Positions 35,190-44,490 are shown, counted from the first letter of the stretch. The stretch: 54,213 bases of DNA from Pseudomonas sp. SJZ079 (GCF_007993865.1 NZ_VIUH01000030.1:1-54213); one strand, 5' to 3'. A program made the numbers and translations. Notes: generated by a model not told the origin, from the sequence alone.

Positions 35190-36134
35190 GTGAGCGCTGA
35201 TTACCCTCGCGACCTGATCGGTTACGCCGACACTCCACCCCACCCGCACTGGCCGGGCGACGCCCGTATCGCCCTGTCGTTTGTCCTCAACTACGAGGAA
35301 GGCGGCGAGCGCAATCTGCTGCATGGCGATAAGGAGTCCGAGGCCTTCCTCTCCGAGATGGTCTCTGCTCAGCCGCTGCAAGGCGCGCGCAACATGAGCA
35401 TGGAGTCGCTCTACGAGTACGGCAGTCGGGCCGGCGTATGGCGTCTGCTCAAGTTGTTCCAGAAGCATGAAATACCCCTGACGGTATTTGCCGTGGCCAT
35501 GGCTGCCCAGCGCCACCCTGAGGCGATTAGAGCCATGGTCGCGGCCGGCCACGAAATTTGCAGCCACGGCCTGCGCTGGATCGATTATCAGTACATGGAC
35601 GAAGCCCAGGAGCGCGAGCATATGCTCGAAGCGATCCGCATCCTCACCGAGCTTACCGGCGAACGCCCGCTGGGCTGGTACACCGGGCGCACCGGGCCGA
35701 ATACCCGACGTATTGTCAGGGAGGAAGGTGGCTTCCTCTACGACTCCGACACCTACGACGACGACCTGCCCTACTGGGACCCGGCCAGCAGCGCGGACAA
35801 ACCGCACCTGGTGATTCCCTACACCCTCGACACCAACGATATGCGCTTCACCCAGGTGCAGGGCTTCAACACCGGCGACGACTTCTACCAGTACCTGAAA
35901 GACGCCTTCGACGTGCTCTACGCCGAAGGCGTGGAGGGTGCACCGAAGATGCTCTCCATCGGCATGCACTGCCGCCTGCTCGGCCGTCCGGCGCGCCTGG
36001 CCGCCCTGGCGCGCTTCCTCGAGTACGTCAAAGGCCATGACAAGGTCTGGTGCGCGCGTCGCGTCGACATTGCCCGACACTGGCACGCCACCCAGCCCTT
36101 CTCCTCGACCCCGCAACAGGAGAGCTCCAAATGA
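35190..36134 (+). CDS. puuE: Allantoinase, PuuE type
   Basis: This 314-residue enzyme of the polysaccharide-deacetylase fold hydrolyses allantoin to allantoate without metal-loaded amidohydrolase chemistry. The N-terminus YPRDLIGYADTPPHPHWPGDARIALSFVLNYEEGGE and the segments ICSHGLRWIDYQYM, GWYTGRTGPNTRR and SIGMHCRLLGRPAR are characteristic of PuuE. I chose the GTG at 35190, eight bases after AAGGA; the ATG at 35157 adds a basic stretch not usual for the family. It overlaps uraD by ATGA. Confidence 0.96.
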   Translation: MSADYPRDLIGYADTPPHPHWPGDARIALSFVLNYEEGGERNLLHGDKESEAFLSEMVSAQPLQGARNMSMESLYEYGSRAGVWRLLKLFQKHEIPLTVFAVAMAAQRHPEAIRAMVAAGHEICSHGLRWIDYQYMDEAQEREHMLEAIRILTELTGERPLGWYTGRTGPNTRRIVREEGGFLYDSDTYDDDLPYWDPASSADKPHLVIPYTLDTNDMRFTQVQGFNTGDDFYQYLKDAFDVLYAEGVEGAPKMLSIGMHCRLLGRPARLAALARFLEYVKGHDKVWCARRVDIARHWHATQPFSSTPQQESSK

Positions 36135-36646
36135 GCCGCTTTCAGACCTTGACCCCGTCCCGGCTGAACCGTGACGAATTCGTCGCCACCTTTGCCGATA
36201 TCTACGAGCATTCGCCCTGGGTTGCCGAGCAAGCGTACGACCTGGGCCAGGACGACAGCCTCGACGACATCGACGGCCTGCATCAGCGCATGGCCGACCT
36301 ATTGCTCAGCGCCAGCCATGCGGCACAGCTGGCGCTGATCAACGCTCACCCGGACCTGGCTGGCAAAGCGGCGGTACGCGGCGAACTGACCGCCTCCTCC
36401 ACCTCGGAGCAGGCTGGCGCGGGCATCCATGCCTGTACCGCCGAGGAGTTCGCTCGCTTCACCGAGCTGAACGACGCCTACAAAGCCAAGTTCGGCTTTC
36501 CCTTCATCATGGCGGTGAAGGGCAGCAATCGGCACCAGATCCTGGCGGCCTTCGAGGAGCGCATCCATAACTCCCCGGAGCAGGAATTCGCCTGCGCGCT
36601 GGCCGAGATCAACAAGATTGCGCTGTTCCGTTTGCAGCAGCTCTAG
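36131..36646 (+). CDS. uraD: OHCU decarboxylase
   Basis: This 171-residue enzyme decarboxylates 2-oxo-4-hydroxy-4-carboxy-5-ureidoimidazoline to S-allantoin. Motifs are LINAHPDLAGKAA (catalytic His in AHPDL), STSEQAGAG and the end FIMAVKGSNRHQILAAFEER. It is cytosolic and of normal length. The start overlaps the puuE stop (ATGA), so an enzyme acting before allantoin and one acting after it are made together. Confidence 0.97.
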   Translation: MSRFQTLTPSRLNRDEFVATFADIYEHSPWVAEQAYDLGQDDSLDDIDGLHQRMADLLLSASHAAQLALINAHPDLAGKAAVRGELTASSTSEQAGAGIHACTAEEFARFTELNDAYKAKFGFPFIMAVKGSNRHQILAAFEERIHNSPEQEFACALAEINKIALFRLQQL

Positions 36647-36715
36647 CTCCGCCCGGAGCACTCTGCAAACACCAACGCCATCCGTCCCCTACGCCCTCAT
36701 TAAAGGCAGACATCC

Positions 36716-37711
36716 ATGAAAGCTTACGCCGTACCCTTCGAGAAATACGTCAACCTCGCCGACGCGCGCCTTGGCACCAAGGCCATCTCGGTCACCGACG
36801 ATTGGTTCGCAGACGTCAACCGCCTGTTCCAGCCAACCCCGGCCGTCTGGAAGGAGGGCGTTTTCGATGATAACGGCAAGTGGATGGACGGCTGGGAATC
36901 GCGCCGCAAGCGCTTCGAGGGCTTTGACAGCGCCGTGATCCGCCTCGGCGTACCGGGTTCGATCAAGGGCGTGGACATCGACACCAGCTTCTTCACCGGC
37001 AACTTCCCACCGTCGGCGTCCCTGGAAGCCTGCTTCGTTGCCGAAGGCGACCCAACGGATGCCACCGAGTGGACCGAGGTGCTGGCGGCTGTCGAACTGC
37101 AAGGTAACAGCCACCATTATCACGAGATCAGTAACAGCCAGGCCTTCACCCACCTGCGCTTCAATATCTACCCGGATGGCGGTGTTGCACGCCTGCGCGT
37201 GCACGGCATCCCGTTCCGCGACTGGTCAGCAGTGGGCGAGAACGAACAAGTCGACCTGGCTGCCGCACTCAATGGCGGTCGCGCCCTCGCCTGCTCCGAC
37301 GAGCACTTCGGCCGCATGAGCAACATCCTCAACCCGGGCCGTGGCATCAACATGGGCGACGGCTGGGAAACCGCACGCCGTCGCACACCGGGCAACGACT
37401 GGGTAATCGTCGCCCTCGGCCACCCGGGCGAGATCGAGCGCATCGTCGTCGACACCCTGCACTTCAAGGGCAACTACCCGGACAGCTGCTCGATCCAGGG
37501 CGCCTATGTAAAAGGTGGTACCGACAGCCAGATCGAGACCCAGAGCCTGTTCTGGCGCGAACTGCTGCCGAGCCAGAAGCTGCAGATGCACGCCGAGCAC
37601 GAATTCGTCGAGCAGATCAAAGCCTTCGGCCCGATTACTCATGTGCGCGTTAACGTGTTCCCGGACGGCGGTATCAGCCGCCTGCGCCTGTTCGGCAAGG
37701 TAAGCAAGTAA
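36716..37711 (+). CDS. alc: Allantoicase
   Basis: This 331-residue protein is two repeats of an allantoicase beta-sandwich (about 15-170 and 185-330). It hydrolyses allantoate to ureidoglycolate and urea. Repeat motifs GWESRRKRFEGFDSAVIRLG...IKGVDIDTSFFTGNFPPSASLEAC and GWETARRRTPGNDWVIVALG...IERIVVDTLHFKGNYPDSCSIQGA line up. It confirms that this organism uses the urea-releasing route and not allantoate amidohydrolase. A REP element follows before allA. Confidence 0.97.
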   Translation: MKAYAVPFEKYVNLADARLGTKAISVTDDWFADVNRLFQPTPAVWKEGVFDDNGKWMDGWESRRKRFEGFDSAVIRLGVPGSIKGVDIDTSFFTGNFPPSASLEACFVAEGDPTDATEWTEVLAAVELQGNSHHYHEISNSQAFTHLRFNIYPDGGVARLRVHGIPFRDWSAVGENEQVDLAAALNGGRALACSDEHFGRMSNILNPGRGINMGDGWETARRRTPGNDWVIVALGHPGEIERIVVDTLHFKGNYPDSCSIQGAYVKGGTDSQIETQSLFWRELLPSQKLQMHAEHEFVEQIKAFGPITHVRVNVFPDGGISRLRLFGKVSK

Positions 37712-37720
37712 ACCTAACCC

Positions 37721-37785
37721 TTGTAGGGGCCAGCTTGCTGGCGATCAATGCCCGAAAGGCATCGCCAGCAAGCTGGCTCCTACAA
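37721..37785. repeat. REP element between alc and allA
   Basis: TTGTAGGGGCCAGCTTGCTG and its inverted partner (CAGCAAGCTGGCTCCTACAA) face each other. This is the 'GCCAGCTTGCTGGCGAT' REP family common in Pseudomonas. Confidence 0.92.
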
Positions 37786-37809
37786 ACACAACGATATTAG
37801 CGAGTCACC

Positions 37810-38313
37810 ATGCGCAAACTGATCATCGAACCCTTGAGCAAAGAAGCCTTCGCCCCCTTCGGCGACGTCATCGAAACCGAGGGCAGCGAGTTCTTCATGA
37901 TCAATAACGGCTCCACGCGCCGCTATCACAAACTGGCCACGGTCGAGACCGCGCAGCCGGAGGATAAGGCGATCATCAGCATCTTCAGTGCCGAAGCCCT
38001 GGAGCTGCCATTGACCGTGTGCATGCTGGAGCGCCATCCGCTGGGCAGCCAAGCGTTCATACCGCTGCTCGGCCACCCCTTTCTGATCGTGGTCGCGCCA
38101 GTTGGCGATGCACCTGTATCAGGACTTGTCCGCGCCTTCCGCAGCAACGGTCGGCAGGGCATCAATTACCATCGCGGCGTCTGGCACCACCCGGTGCTGA
38201 CGATCGAAAAGCGGGATGACTTCCTGGTGGTTGATCGCAGTGGTTCTGGTAACAACTGCGATGAGCATTTCTTTACCGAGGATGAGCAACTGCTCCTCGA
38301 CCCCCACCAATAA
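37810..38313 (+). CDS. allA: Ureidoglycolate lyase
   Basis: This 167-residue cupin-like enzyme splits ureidoglycolate into glyoxylate and urea. Motifs are PLSKEAFAPFGDVIE at the start, MLERHPLGSQAFIPL, and GINYHRGVWHHPVLTIE with the metal or substrate His residues. Length is standard for AllA. It lies downstream of alc, separated by a REP element, and 48 bases before puuD. Glyoxylate made here is the substrate of Gcl, whose gene begins at the right edge. Confidence 0.96.
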   Translation: MRKLIIEPLSKEAFAPFGDVIETEGSEFFMINNGSTRRYHKLATVETAQPEDKAIISIFSAEALELPLTVCMLERHPLGSQAFIPLLGHPFLIVVAPVGDAPVSGLVRAFRSNGRQGINYHRGVWHHPVLTIEKRDDFLVVDRSGSGNNCDEHFFTEDEQLLLDPHQ

Positions 38314-38361
38314 GAGAAGGCCAGGAGGCCGGCGTGCCGGCACTGGAAAGAGGTAAACACT

Positions 38362-39645
38362 GTGGAAGCACACTTGACTGAATGGCTGAACCTGAGCATT
38401 CGCTGGGTTCACATGATCACCGGTATCGCCTGGATCGGCGCATCCTTCTATTTTGTCTGGCTGGAGAACAACCTCAACCGGAAGAACCCGCGTGACGGCC
38501 TGGCCGGCGACCTGTGGGCGATTCACGGTGGCGGTATCTACCATCTGGAGAAATACAAACTGGCCCCACCAAAAATGCCGGACAACCTGCATTGGTTCAA
38601 GTGGGAAGCCTATTGGACCTGGATGTCCGGCGTTGCCCTGTTGATGGTGGTGTACTACCTCAACCCGAGCCTGTACCTGATCGCCCCCGGTAGTGACATG
38701 GCACCCGCCGTGGCCATCGCCATCGGCCTCGGTTCGCTGGTTGCCGGCTATGTGGCGTATCACTTCCTTTGCGACTCGGCCCTGGGCAAGCGTCCGGCGC
38801 TGCTCGGTGCGGTGCTGTTCGTCCTGCTGATCGCGGCGGCCTATGGTTTCAGCCTCATTTTCAGTGGCCGCGCCGCCTACCTGCATGTCGGTGCGATCAT
38901 CGGCACTATCATGGTCGGCAACGTGTTCTTCACCATCATGCCGGCACAACGCGCGCTGGTTAAGGCCATCGAAGACAACACCACCCCCGACCCAAGCCTG
39001 CCGGCCAAAGGCCTGTTGCGTTCGCGCCACAACAACTACTTCACCCTGCCGGTGCTGTTCATCATGATCAGCAACCACTTCCCGAGCACCTACGGTAGCC
39101 AGTACAGCTGGCTGATCCTGGCGGGCATCGCGATCTTCGCAGTGTTGGTGCGCCATTACTTCAATACCCGCCACGACAGCAACAAGTTTGCCTGGACCTT
39201 GCCGGCCGCGGCCTTGGGCATGATCTGCCTGGCTTACGTCACCTCCCCCATGCGCCCCGCTCCGAGCGCTACCCCGGTCGCCGCTCAGGCCAGCCAGCCG
39301 GCTGCGGTTGTGGCACAGGCTGAACACGCCAGTGAGGCGCCTCTGGCCGCGACGCAGACCGAGACACCAGCGGCCGCGGGCAACCCGGACTTCACCAAGG
39401 TCAACGGCGTGATTCAGGAGCGTTGCGCCGTGTGTCACTCGGCCACACCGAGCAGCCCGATGTTCAGTGCGGCGCCAGCCGGTCTGATACTCGACACCCC
39501 GCAACAGATCCAGCAGCAAGCCGCGAAAATCCAGGCCCAGGCAGTGGCTTCGCAAGTCATGCCGCTGGGTAACATCACCCAGATGACCCAGGAAGAGCGC
39601 AACCTGATCGGCGCCTGGATTGCTCAAGGCGCCAAACTCGACTGA
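38362..39645 (+). CDS. puuD: Membrane urate hydroxylase PuuD with C-terminal cytochrome c domain
   Basis: This 427-residue inner-membrane enzyme oxidises urate to 5-hydroxyisourate and passes electrons to the respiratory chain, replacing soluble uricase. About eight hydrophobic helices form the N-terminal 300 residues (RWVHMITGIAWIGASFYFVWLENNL, GGGIYHLEKYKLAP, VGAIIGTIMVGNVFFTIMPAQ). After an Ala/Pro/Gln-rich linker the C-terminus carries one heme c motif, CAVCH (about 355-359), and the axial-Met segment SQVMPLGNITQM. The start is GTG at 38362, eight bases after AGAGG. It ends the puuE-uraD-alc-allA-puuD run. Confidence 0.96.
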   Translation: MEAHLTEWLNLSIRWVHMITGIAWIGASFYFVWLENNLNRKNPRDGLAGDLWAIHGGGIYHLEKYKLAPPKMPDNLHWFKWEAYWTWMSGVALLMVVYYLNPSLYLIAPGSDMAPAVAIAIGLGSLVAGYVAYHFLCDSALGKRPALLGAVLFVLLIAAAYGFSLIFSGRAAYLHVGAIIGTIMVGNVFFTIMPAQRALVKAIEDNTTPDPSLPAKGLLRSRHNNYFTLPVLFIMISNHFPSTYGSQYSWLILAGIAIFAVLVRHYFNTRHDSNKFAWTLPAAALGMICLAYVTSPMRPAPSATPVAAQASQPAAVVAQAEHASEAPLAATQTETPAAAGNPDFTKVNGVIQERCAVCHSATPSSPMFSAAPAGLILDTPQQIQQQAAKIQAQAVASQVMPLGNITQMTQEERNLIGAWIAQGAKLD

Positions 39646-39685
39646 CCCCCTGCACCCCTGCTGCACCCAACAACGTTCAGCGTTA

Positions 39686-39718
39686 CCAGCCCGCCATCAG
39701 GCGGGCTTTTGCTTTCCA
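39686..39718 (+). terminator. Terminator after puuD
   Basis: AGCCCGCC-ATCA-GGCGGGCT followed by TTT and a further T-rich stretch; a typical intrinsic terminator. Confidence 0.9.
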
Positions 39719-39862
39719 TCGAGCGCAATTGGCTACGCTCAGGCAACGCACTCATGGCGCCGAGACGCAATGCCTTGAGGCCGATCATGGCATTGCTCAG
39801 GCCACCACCCAGCCCGCCCGCTACAATTGACACTGCCAGCTTTGAGCCAACAGGGACTGCCA

Positions 39863-41413
39863 ATGATCGAAGCCACCTGGATTGCTGTCGCATTCGTCAT
39901 GGGCCTGGCTGCACGCACTATGGGCTTGCCCCCGCTGGTTGGCTACCTGGGCGCAGGCTTTACCCTAGCGGGGCTCGGTGCACATATAGGCATTGGTCCA
40001 CGCGACAGTGTGGTGCTAGAGCATATTGCCCACCTCGGCGTGCTCCTGCTGATGTTCACCGTTGGCCTGAAGCTCAAACTGAGTAACCTGGTCCGCCGCG
40101 AGGTCATTGGTGGCGGTCTCCTGCATTTCTGCATTTCCAGCCTGCTGTTCCTCCCGGCAATCCTGCTTTTTCTGGATTTACCCTGGCAGCAGGGTGCACT
40201 GCTGGCCATCGCCTTGTCCTTTTCGAGCACCGTATTGGCGGCCAAGGTGCTGGAAAGCAAACGCGAACTGCGCGCGTTCCATGGTCGGGTCGCTATCGGC
40301 GTGCTGATCATCCAGGACCTGATCGCCCTGGTGGTGATGAGCCTGGCCAGCGGTGCAGTGCCCTCCCCATGGGCCTTGCTGGTGTTCACCCTGCCCTTGT
40401 TGCGGCCACTACTGTTTCGCCTGCTCGATGCCAGCGGCCACGAGGAGCTGATGGTACTGCTGGGCTTGCTCATGGCCCTGGCGGTCGGTGGTTATGGTTT
40501 CGAATCTGTTGGCCTCAGTTCGGAGCTAGGCGCACTGGCCTTCGGCGCCATGCTGGCCAAGCACAAGCGAGCTATCGAACTGTCCAACTCCCTGTGGAGC
40601 ATCAAGGAAATCTTCCTCGTGGGGTTTTTCCTGCAAATTGGCATTGGCGGCCTACCGGGCGCCGACGCGCTGGCTTTTGCCGCCGTGATGACGCTTCTCC
40701 TGCCCCTCAAAGGCCTGCTGTTTTTCTCCCTCTTCCTCAGGTTCCGCCTGCGCGCCCGCAGCGCATTCCTCAGCAGCGTGAGCCTGACCAACTACAGCGA
40801 ATTCGGCCTGATCGTAGCCAGCGTGGTTCTACCGCAATGGACAATCCCCCTGGCCATTACCGTTGCCTTGTCTTTCGTCATTTCGGCCCCCCTTAACCGC
40901 CACGCCCACCCACTCTATGAAAAACTCGCCAAGCGCTTGATCCCGCTAGAACGCGATACCCGCCACCCCGATGAGCAACCTGTTTCAGTGGGCAACTCCC
41001 AGATTCTGATAATGGGCATGGGCCGTACCGGTCGCGCCGCCTATGACTACTTGCAGGAGAAGGGGTTTGAAGTGGTCGGCCTGGACTCAGATCCAGTTGT
41101 CATCGAGTTCAGCGCCAAGGTCGGCCGCCGGGTATTGTTTGCCGATGGTGAGGACAAAATGCTCTGGCAGATGCTCGAGATGCCCGCCGTAGAGGCCGTC
41201 ATCCTGGCGCTCAATGATGTCGAAACCAAAATTATCTCCACCCAGAAACTGCGTGAGCGCGGCTTCCGCGGCTTGATCGTTTCCCATGCCTTGTATGAGG
41301 ACATCGCCCAGCGCATTCAAGACGCTGGCGCTGATCGCACCTACCTGACCATGAGCGAAGCCGGTGCAGGTTTGGCCGAGCACGTGGCGCGCGACCTGCA
41401 ACCGAAACCCTGA
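39863..41413 (+). CDS. KefB/YbaL-type cation:proton antiporter with RCK/TrkA-N domain
   Basis: This 516-residue protein has about twelve membrane helices of the CPA2 family (residues about 1-375) followed by a Rossmann TrkA-N domain (ILIMGMGRTGRAAYDYLQEKGFEVVGLDSDP). It resembles the YbaL/KefB group of potassium or sodium/proton exchangers. I chose the ATG at 39863, eight bases after AGGGA, over an upstream TTG at 39827. It sits inside the purine region with no evident part in the pathway, flanked by the puuD terminator and the permease promoter; alkali release from two urea per purine might make pH or ion control useful, but that is speculation. Confidence 0.9.
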   Translation: MIEATWIAVAFVMGLAARTMGLPPLVGYLGAGFTLAGLGAHIGIGPRDSVVLEHIAHLGVLLLMFTVGLKLKLSNLVRREVIGGGLLHFCISSLLFLPAILLFLDLPWQQGALLAIALSFSSTVLAAKVLESKRELRAFHGRVAIGVLIIQDLIALVVMSLASGAVPSPWALLVFTLPLLRPLLFRLLDASGHEELMVLLGLLMALAVGGYGFESVGLSSELGALAFGAMLAKHKRAIELSNSLWSIKEIFLVGFFLQIGIGGLPGADALAFAAVMTLLLPLKGLLFFSLFLRFRLRARSAFLSSVSLTNYSEFGLIVASVVLPQWTIPLAITVALSFVISAPLNRHAHPLYEKLAKRLIPLERDTRHPDEQPVSVGNSQILIMGMGRTGRAAYDYLQEKGFEVVGLDSDPVVIEFSAKVGRRVLFADGEDKMLWQMLEMPAVEAVILALNDVETKIISTQKLRERGFRGLIVSHALYEDIAQRIQDAGADRTYLTMSEAGAGLAEHVARDLQPKP

Positions 41414-41519
41414 CGCCAGGTCCTGTCTCTGCGCACTCTTGCGCCTGACGAAACAGGCTGAACGCCTACGGCCACGGCAACAGCAGCAGGTGCTGGAACA
41501 GCGCAACCGGCTGGCATAT

Positions 41520-41529
41520 TTGTACACAA
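41520..41529. promoter_or_regulatory. TTGT-N2-ACAA operator before the urate/xanthine permease
   Basis: TTGTACACAA, extended to TTTGTACACAAT. It lies upstream of the proposed -35 (41545-41550). Confidence 0.68.
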
Positions 41530-41544
41530 TATATAAAACAGTTG

Positions 41545-41598
41545 TTCACAAAACTAAAACCAACTTGTTATAGTCGATCTATTCTGACCAATCAGACA
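41545..41598 (+). promoter_or_regulatory. Permease promoter with degenerate RutR-type operator
   Basis: TTCACA (41545-41550) and TATAGT (41569-41574) are 18 bases apart. Near the expected transcription start stands TGAC-CAATCA-GACA (41585-41598), which differs from TGAC-N6-GTCA at one base. The paralogous promoter at 44461-44490 has the perfect form, which supports this one being a related but weaker site. Confidence 0.5.
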
Positions 41599-41678
41599 AC
41601 TCTGTATCGATCAGATAGAGGCGCCGTGAAGCCTCGCTCAAGCCCACGACCGAATAATTAAAACTGGCAGGCTCTGAC

Positions 41679-43163
41679 ATGACCACGACTAGCAACCCGA
41701 ATACCGCGGCTCCGTCCGCGGGCAACAACGACCTGATCTACCAACTGGATGACCGCCCTGCGTTCGCCCCAGCCATCTTCGCCGCCCTGCAGCACGTACT
41801 GGCAAGCTTCGTCGGCATCATCACTCCTACCCTGATCGTCGGTAACGTGCTCGGCCTCGGCGCCTATGTGCCCTACTTGGTGAGCATGGCGCTGTTCGTC
41901 TCCGGCCTCGGCACCTTCGTCCAGGCCAAGCGCATAGGCCCGATCGGCTCCGGACTGCTGTGCCTGCAAGGCACCAGCTTCGCCTTCTTGAGTGCAATCC
42001 TCAGCGCCGGGATGATCGTCAAATCACGTGGCGGCAGTCCCGAGGAGATTCTCTCGACCCTGTTTGGTGTGTGCTTCTGCGCGGCCTTCGTCGAGATAGC
42101 CTTCAGCCAGGTGATGACCAAGCTGCGCAAGATAGTCACCCCCGTGGTCACAGGCACCATCATCTGCCTGATCGGCTTGTCCCTGATCAAAGTGGCGATG
42201 ACCGACATTGCCGGCGGCTTCGGCGCAGCGGATCTCGGCGCGCTGCATCACTTGGGGCTGGCCGCACTGGTATTGACCACCATCATCGTACTCAACCGCT
42301 TTCAATCGCAGGTGGTGCGCCTGTCGGCGGTGATCGTCGGCCTGGCCCTGGGTTTCGCCGTGGCCTGGTACACCGGCCGGGTCGATTTCGCCAGCATGGC
42401 CGAAGTGCCACTGATCAGCGTGCCGGTACCCTTCAAGTTCGGTTTCAGCTTCGATTGGCTGGCCTTCGTACCGATCGCGGTGATCTTCCTGATCACTCCA
42501 CTGGAGACCGCTGGCGACCTGACCGCCAATTCGATCATCTCCAAACAGCCGGTCAAAGGTCCGTTGTACCTGCGCCGGATCAAGTCCGGGGTGCTCGCCG
42601 ACGGCTGCAACTCGGCGATGGCGGCAGTGTTCAACAGCCTGCCGATGACCACCTTCAGCCAGAACAACGGGGTGATCCAGCTCACCGGCGTCGCCAGCCG
42701 CCACGTCGGCTACTACATTGCCGCGATCTTCATCATTCTCGGCCTGTTCCCGACTCTCGGCGCGGTGCTGCAGCTGATGCCCAAACCGGTACTCGGCGGC
42801 GCTACCCTGATCATGTTCGGCACCGTCGCCGTGGCCGGCATCCGGATTCTCGCCGAAGCCGGTTTGCATCGCCGCAACGTGCTGATCGTGGCCATCTCCC
42901 TCGGCCTCGGCCTCGGCGTGGCCGCAGTCCCGGGCGCCCTGTCGCAGATGCCGGACTTCCTGAAGAACATCTTCGGCTCGCCGATCACTATCGGGGCCCT
43001 GAGCGCCATCCTGCTCAACGTGTTCCTGCCGGAAGAGGATCTGGAACAGGAAGATGACGACTACGAGCCCGAGTCGCACCTGCACACCGTGCTGCAAAAT
43101 CCGCAGGACGATGAGACTCAAGCGCTCGTGCCGAACCTCGAACCTGCCGCCAAACTCAGCTAA
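41679..43163 (+). CDS. NCS2 urate/xanthine permease (UraA/NAT branch)
   Basis: This 494-residue inner-membrane symporter belongs to the NAT branch of NCS2. The signature QNNGVIQLTG, the [QEP]-N-x-G-x4-T-[RKG] motif, and the following VASRHVGYY match xanthine/urate permeases such as XanQ and UacT more than uracil carriers. The helix 8 motif ITPLETAGDLTANSIIS is also of that type. An acidic, hydrophilic C-terminal tail of about 45 residues (EEDLEQEDDDYEPE) is present. It starts module 1 of a duplicated permease-channel pair: the OmpK-like gene follows 70 bases later. Its first 47 residues recur in the truncated copy at 44571. Confidence 0.92.
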   Translation: MTTTSNPNTAAPSAGNNDLIYQLDDRPAFAPAIFAALQHVLASFVGIITPTLIVGNVLGLGAYVPYLVSMALFVSGLGTFVQAKRIGPIGSGLLCLQGTSFAFLSAILSAGMIVKSRGGSPEEILSTLFGVCFCAAFVEIAFSQVMTKLRKIVTPVVTGTIICLIGLSLIKVAMTDIAGGFGAADLGALHHLGLAALVLTTIIVLNRFQSQVVRLSAVIVGLALGFAVAWYTGRVDFASMAEVPLISVPVPFKFGFSFDWLAFVPIAVIFLITPLETAGDLTANSIISKQPVKGPLYLRRIKSGVLADGCNSAMAAVFNSLPMTTFSQNNGVIQLTGVASRHVGYYIAAIFIILGLFPTLGAVLQLMPKPVLGGATLIMFGTVAVAGIRILAEAGLHRRNVLIVAISLGLGLGVAAVPGALSQMPDFLKNIFGSPITIGALSAILLNVFLPEEDLEQEDDDYEPESHLHTVLQNPQDDETQALVPNLEPAAKLS

Positions 43164-43233
43164 AGCCGACCCTCTTCCCCCGCGGTTCGCCGCGGACGGA
43201 GCAGCCTGTTGCTCCTAGAAATAAGGAAATCCA

Positions 43234-44085
43234 ATGAACCTGAAGTACGCGTCTCATTGCCTCGCCCTGTCAGTCGCTCTGCTTGGCGGCCAGCAAGCCA
43301 TCGCTGGCGACATGCTGCTGTGGCAGAACAACAGCCTGTCCTACCTCTACGGCGAGATGTTCAATCGGGGTCAGTTCAACGCCGAGCAACAGAAAACACA
43401 AACCACCTTCACCTTCGAGCACGCCAGCGGCTGGGCCTGGGGCGACATGTTTGGCTTTGCCGACTACGTCCTCGCCGACAACAAGCAATCCCGTCGCGGC
43501 GACTTTGGCCATGAGAAGGAGAACTTCTACTACATGGAGCTCTCACCACGCGTCAGTCTCAGCTGGCTGAGCGGACACAAACTCTCCGCCGGTCCGCTAA
43601 AAGATGTGTTTGCAGCCTTTACCTATGAAAAGGGCGATGGCGGTGCAGGCACCGAGAACTACCTGTACGGCATTGGCACGGCCTGGAACGTACCGGGCTT
43701 CGCCTACCTGAACGCCAACCTGTACCGCGTGAAGGTCAACAACAACGTTTACTTCGACCGTGCACACGGCAACAACAACGCCCACACTTATCAACTGACC
43801 GTGTCCGGCGCCTACCCCTTCGCTATCGGCGAGCAGGACTTCGTCGTCGACGGCTTCGTCGACTGGCGCGCAGGAACCTCCACCTCCAATACCCGGACGT
43901 CGGTCGGCTCCTCGATCCAGGTCAAATGGGATGCCGGAAAAGCCTTATTTAACGAGGGCCGCAAACTCTACGTGGGCACCGAAGTGAACATGTGGAATAA
44001 CCGCTACGGTGCAAAACCTATCGACGGGTCGGGCCACGGCTTCGACCAAGCTGCCTTCCAAGCCTTGGTGAAGTACCACTTCTAG
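43234..44085 (+). CDS. Tsx/OmpK-like outer-membrane nucleobase channel, copy 1
   Basis: This 283-residue protein has a signal peptide (cleavage after GGQQAIA, about residue 24) and a beta-barrel of the Tsx/OmpK family, ending in the outer-membrane signature KYHF (terminal Phe). Aromatic girdle residues and alternating strands are evident. AAGGAAA precedes the ATG. In the cluster it would let urate, xanthine or other purines cross the outer membrane for the upstream permease. Copy 2 at 44975 is closely similar throughout, for example in FEHASGW and SVGSSIQVKWDAGKALF. Confidence 0.88.
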   Translation: MNLKYASHCLALSVALLGGQQAIAGDMLLWQNNSLSYLYGEMFNRGQFNAEQQKTQTTFTFEHASGWAWGDMFGFADYVLADNKQSRRGDFGHEKENFYYMELSPRVSLSWLSGHKLSAGPLKDVFAAFTYEKGDGGAGTENYLYGIGTAWNVPGFAYLNANLYRVKVNNNVYFDRAHGNNNAHTYQLTVSGAYPFAIGEQDFVVDGFVDWRAGTSTSNTRTSVGSSIQVKWDAGKALFNEGRKLYVGTEVNMWNNRYGAKPIDGSGHGFDQAAFQALVKYHF

Positions 44086-44140
44086 GGCTCGGTAACCAAG
44101 CGAACCTGGACGGTGCAGGGTAGACGGCATCCGACCAATA

Positions 44141-44173
44141 GGGGGATCACGCTTAGCGTGATCCCTTTTTTTG
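44141..44173 (+). terminator. Terminator of permease-channel module 1
   Basis: GGGATCACGCTTAGCGTGATCCC is an almost perfect hairpin followed by eight T. Its arm sequence GGATCACG...CGTGATCC recurs in the terminator of module 2, so it was copied along with the genes. Confidence 0.95.
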
Positions 44174-44412
44174 TGGCGAACGTCCGTACAGAGCCCATCG
44201 GTGCTGCGCGGTAGTGCCAACACCGGTAAATGCGCAACTGGATTCGCTTGATTCGCCGCCATCGACCTCAACCGGCATGCGACGTGCCGACTCTTGTCGC
44301 TGCACTCCCGCCAACAGACCTCAGCGCGCCCTGCCCCTCGCAGGTCTACCAATACGCGCCCTGACGTCCCTCCTCCCCTTCAAATAACTCGCGCAGCAAC
44401 ATGGCCAAATCA

Positions 44413-44422
44413 TTGTGCACAA
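44413..44422. promoter_or_regulatory. TTGT-N2-ACAA operator of module 2
   Basis: TTGTGCACAA, a perfect palindrome at the position equivalent to 41520-41529 in module 1. Confidence 0.65.
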
Positions 44423-44460
44423 CCCATAAAAAAATTGTTTTTAATCGTGTCCACACATTG

Positions 44461-44490
44461 TATAGTCAGCTCATCCTGACCATTGAGTCA
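44461..44490 (+). promoter_or_regulatory. Module 2 -10 element with perfect RutR-type operator
   Basis: TATAGT (44461-44466) is followed 10 bases later by TGAC-CATTGA-GTCA (44477-44490), extended to CTGAC...GTCAG. The operator would overlap the transcription start. I do not see a convincing -35. Confidence 0.68.

Noticed and set aside
25576..37785. The three REP repeats as regulatory or CRISPR-like elements
   Set aside because: They are single inverted-pair units of common Pseudomonas REP families, with no spacer array and no Cas genes.
41585..41598. A perfect RutR-type site before the first NCS2 permease
   Set aside because: The right half reads GACA rather than GTCA, so it is listed only as a degenerate site supported by its perfect paralogue at 44477.
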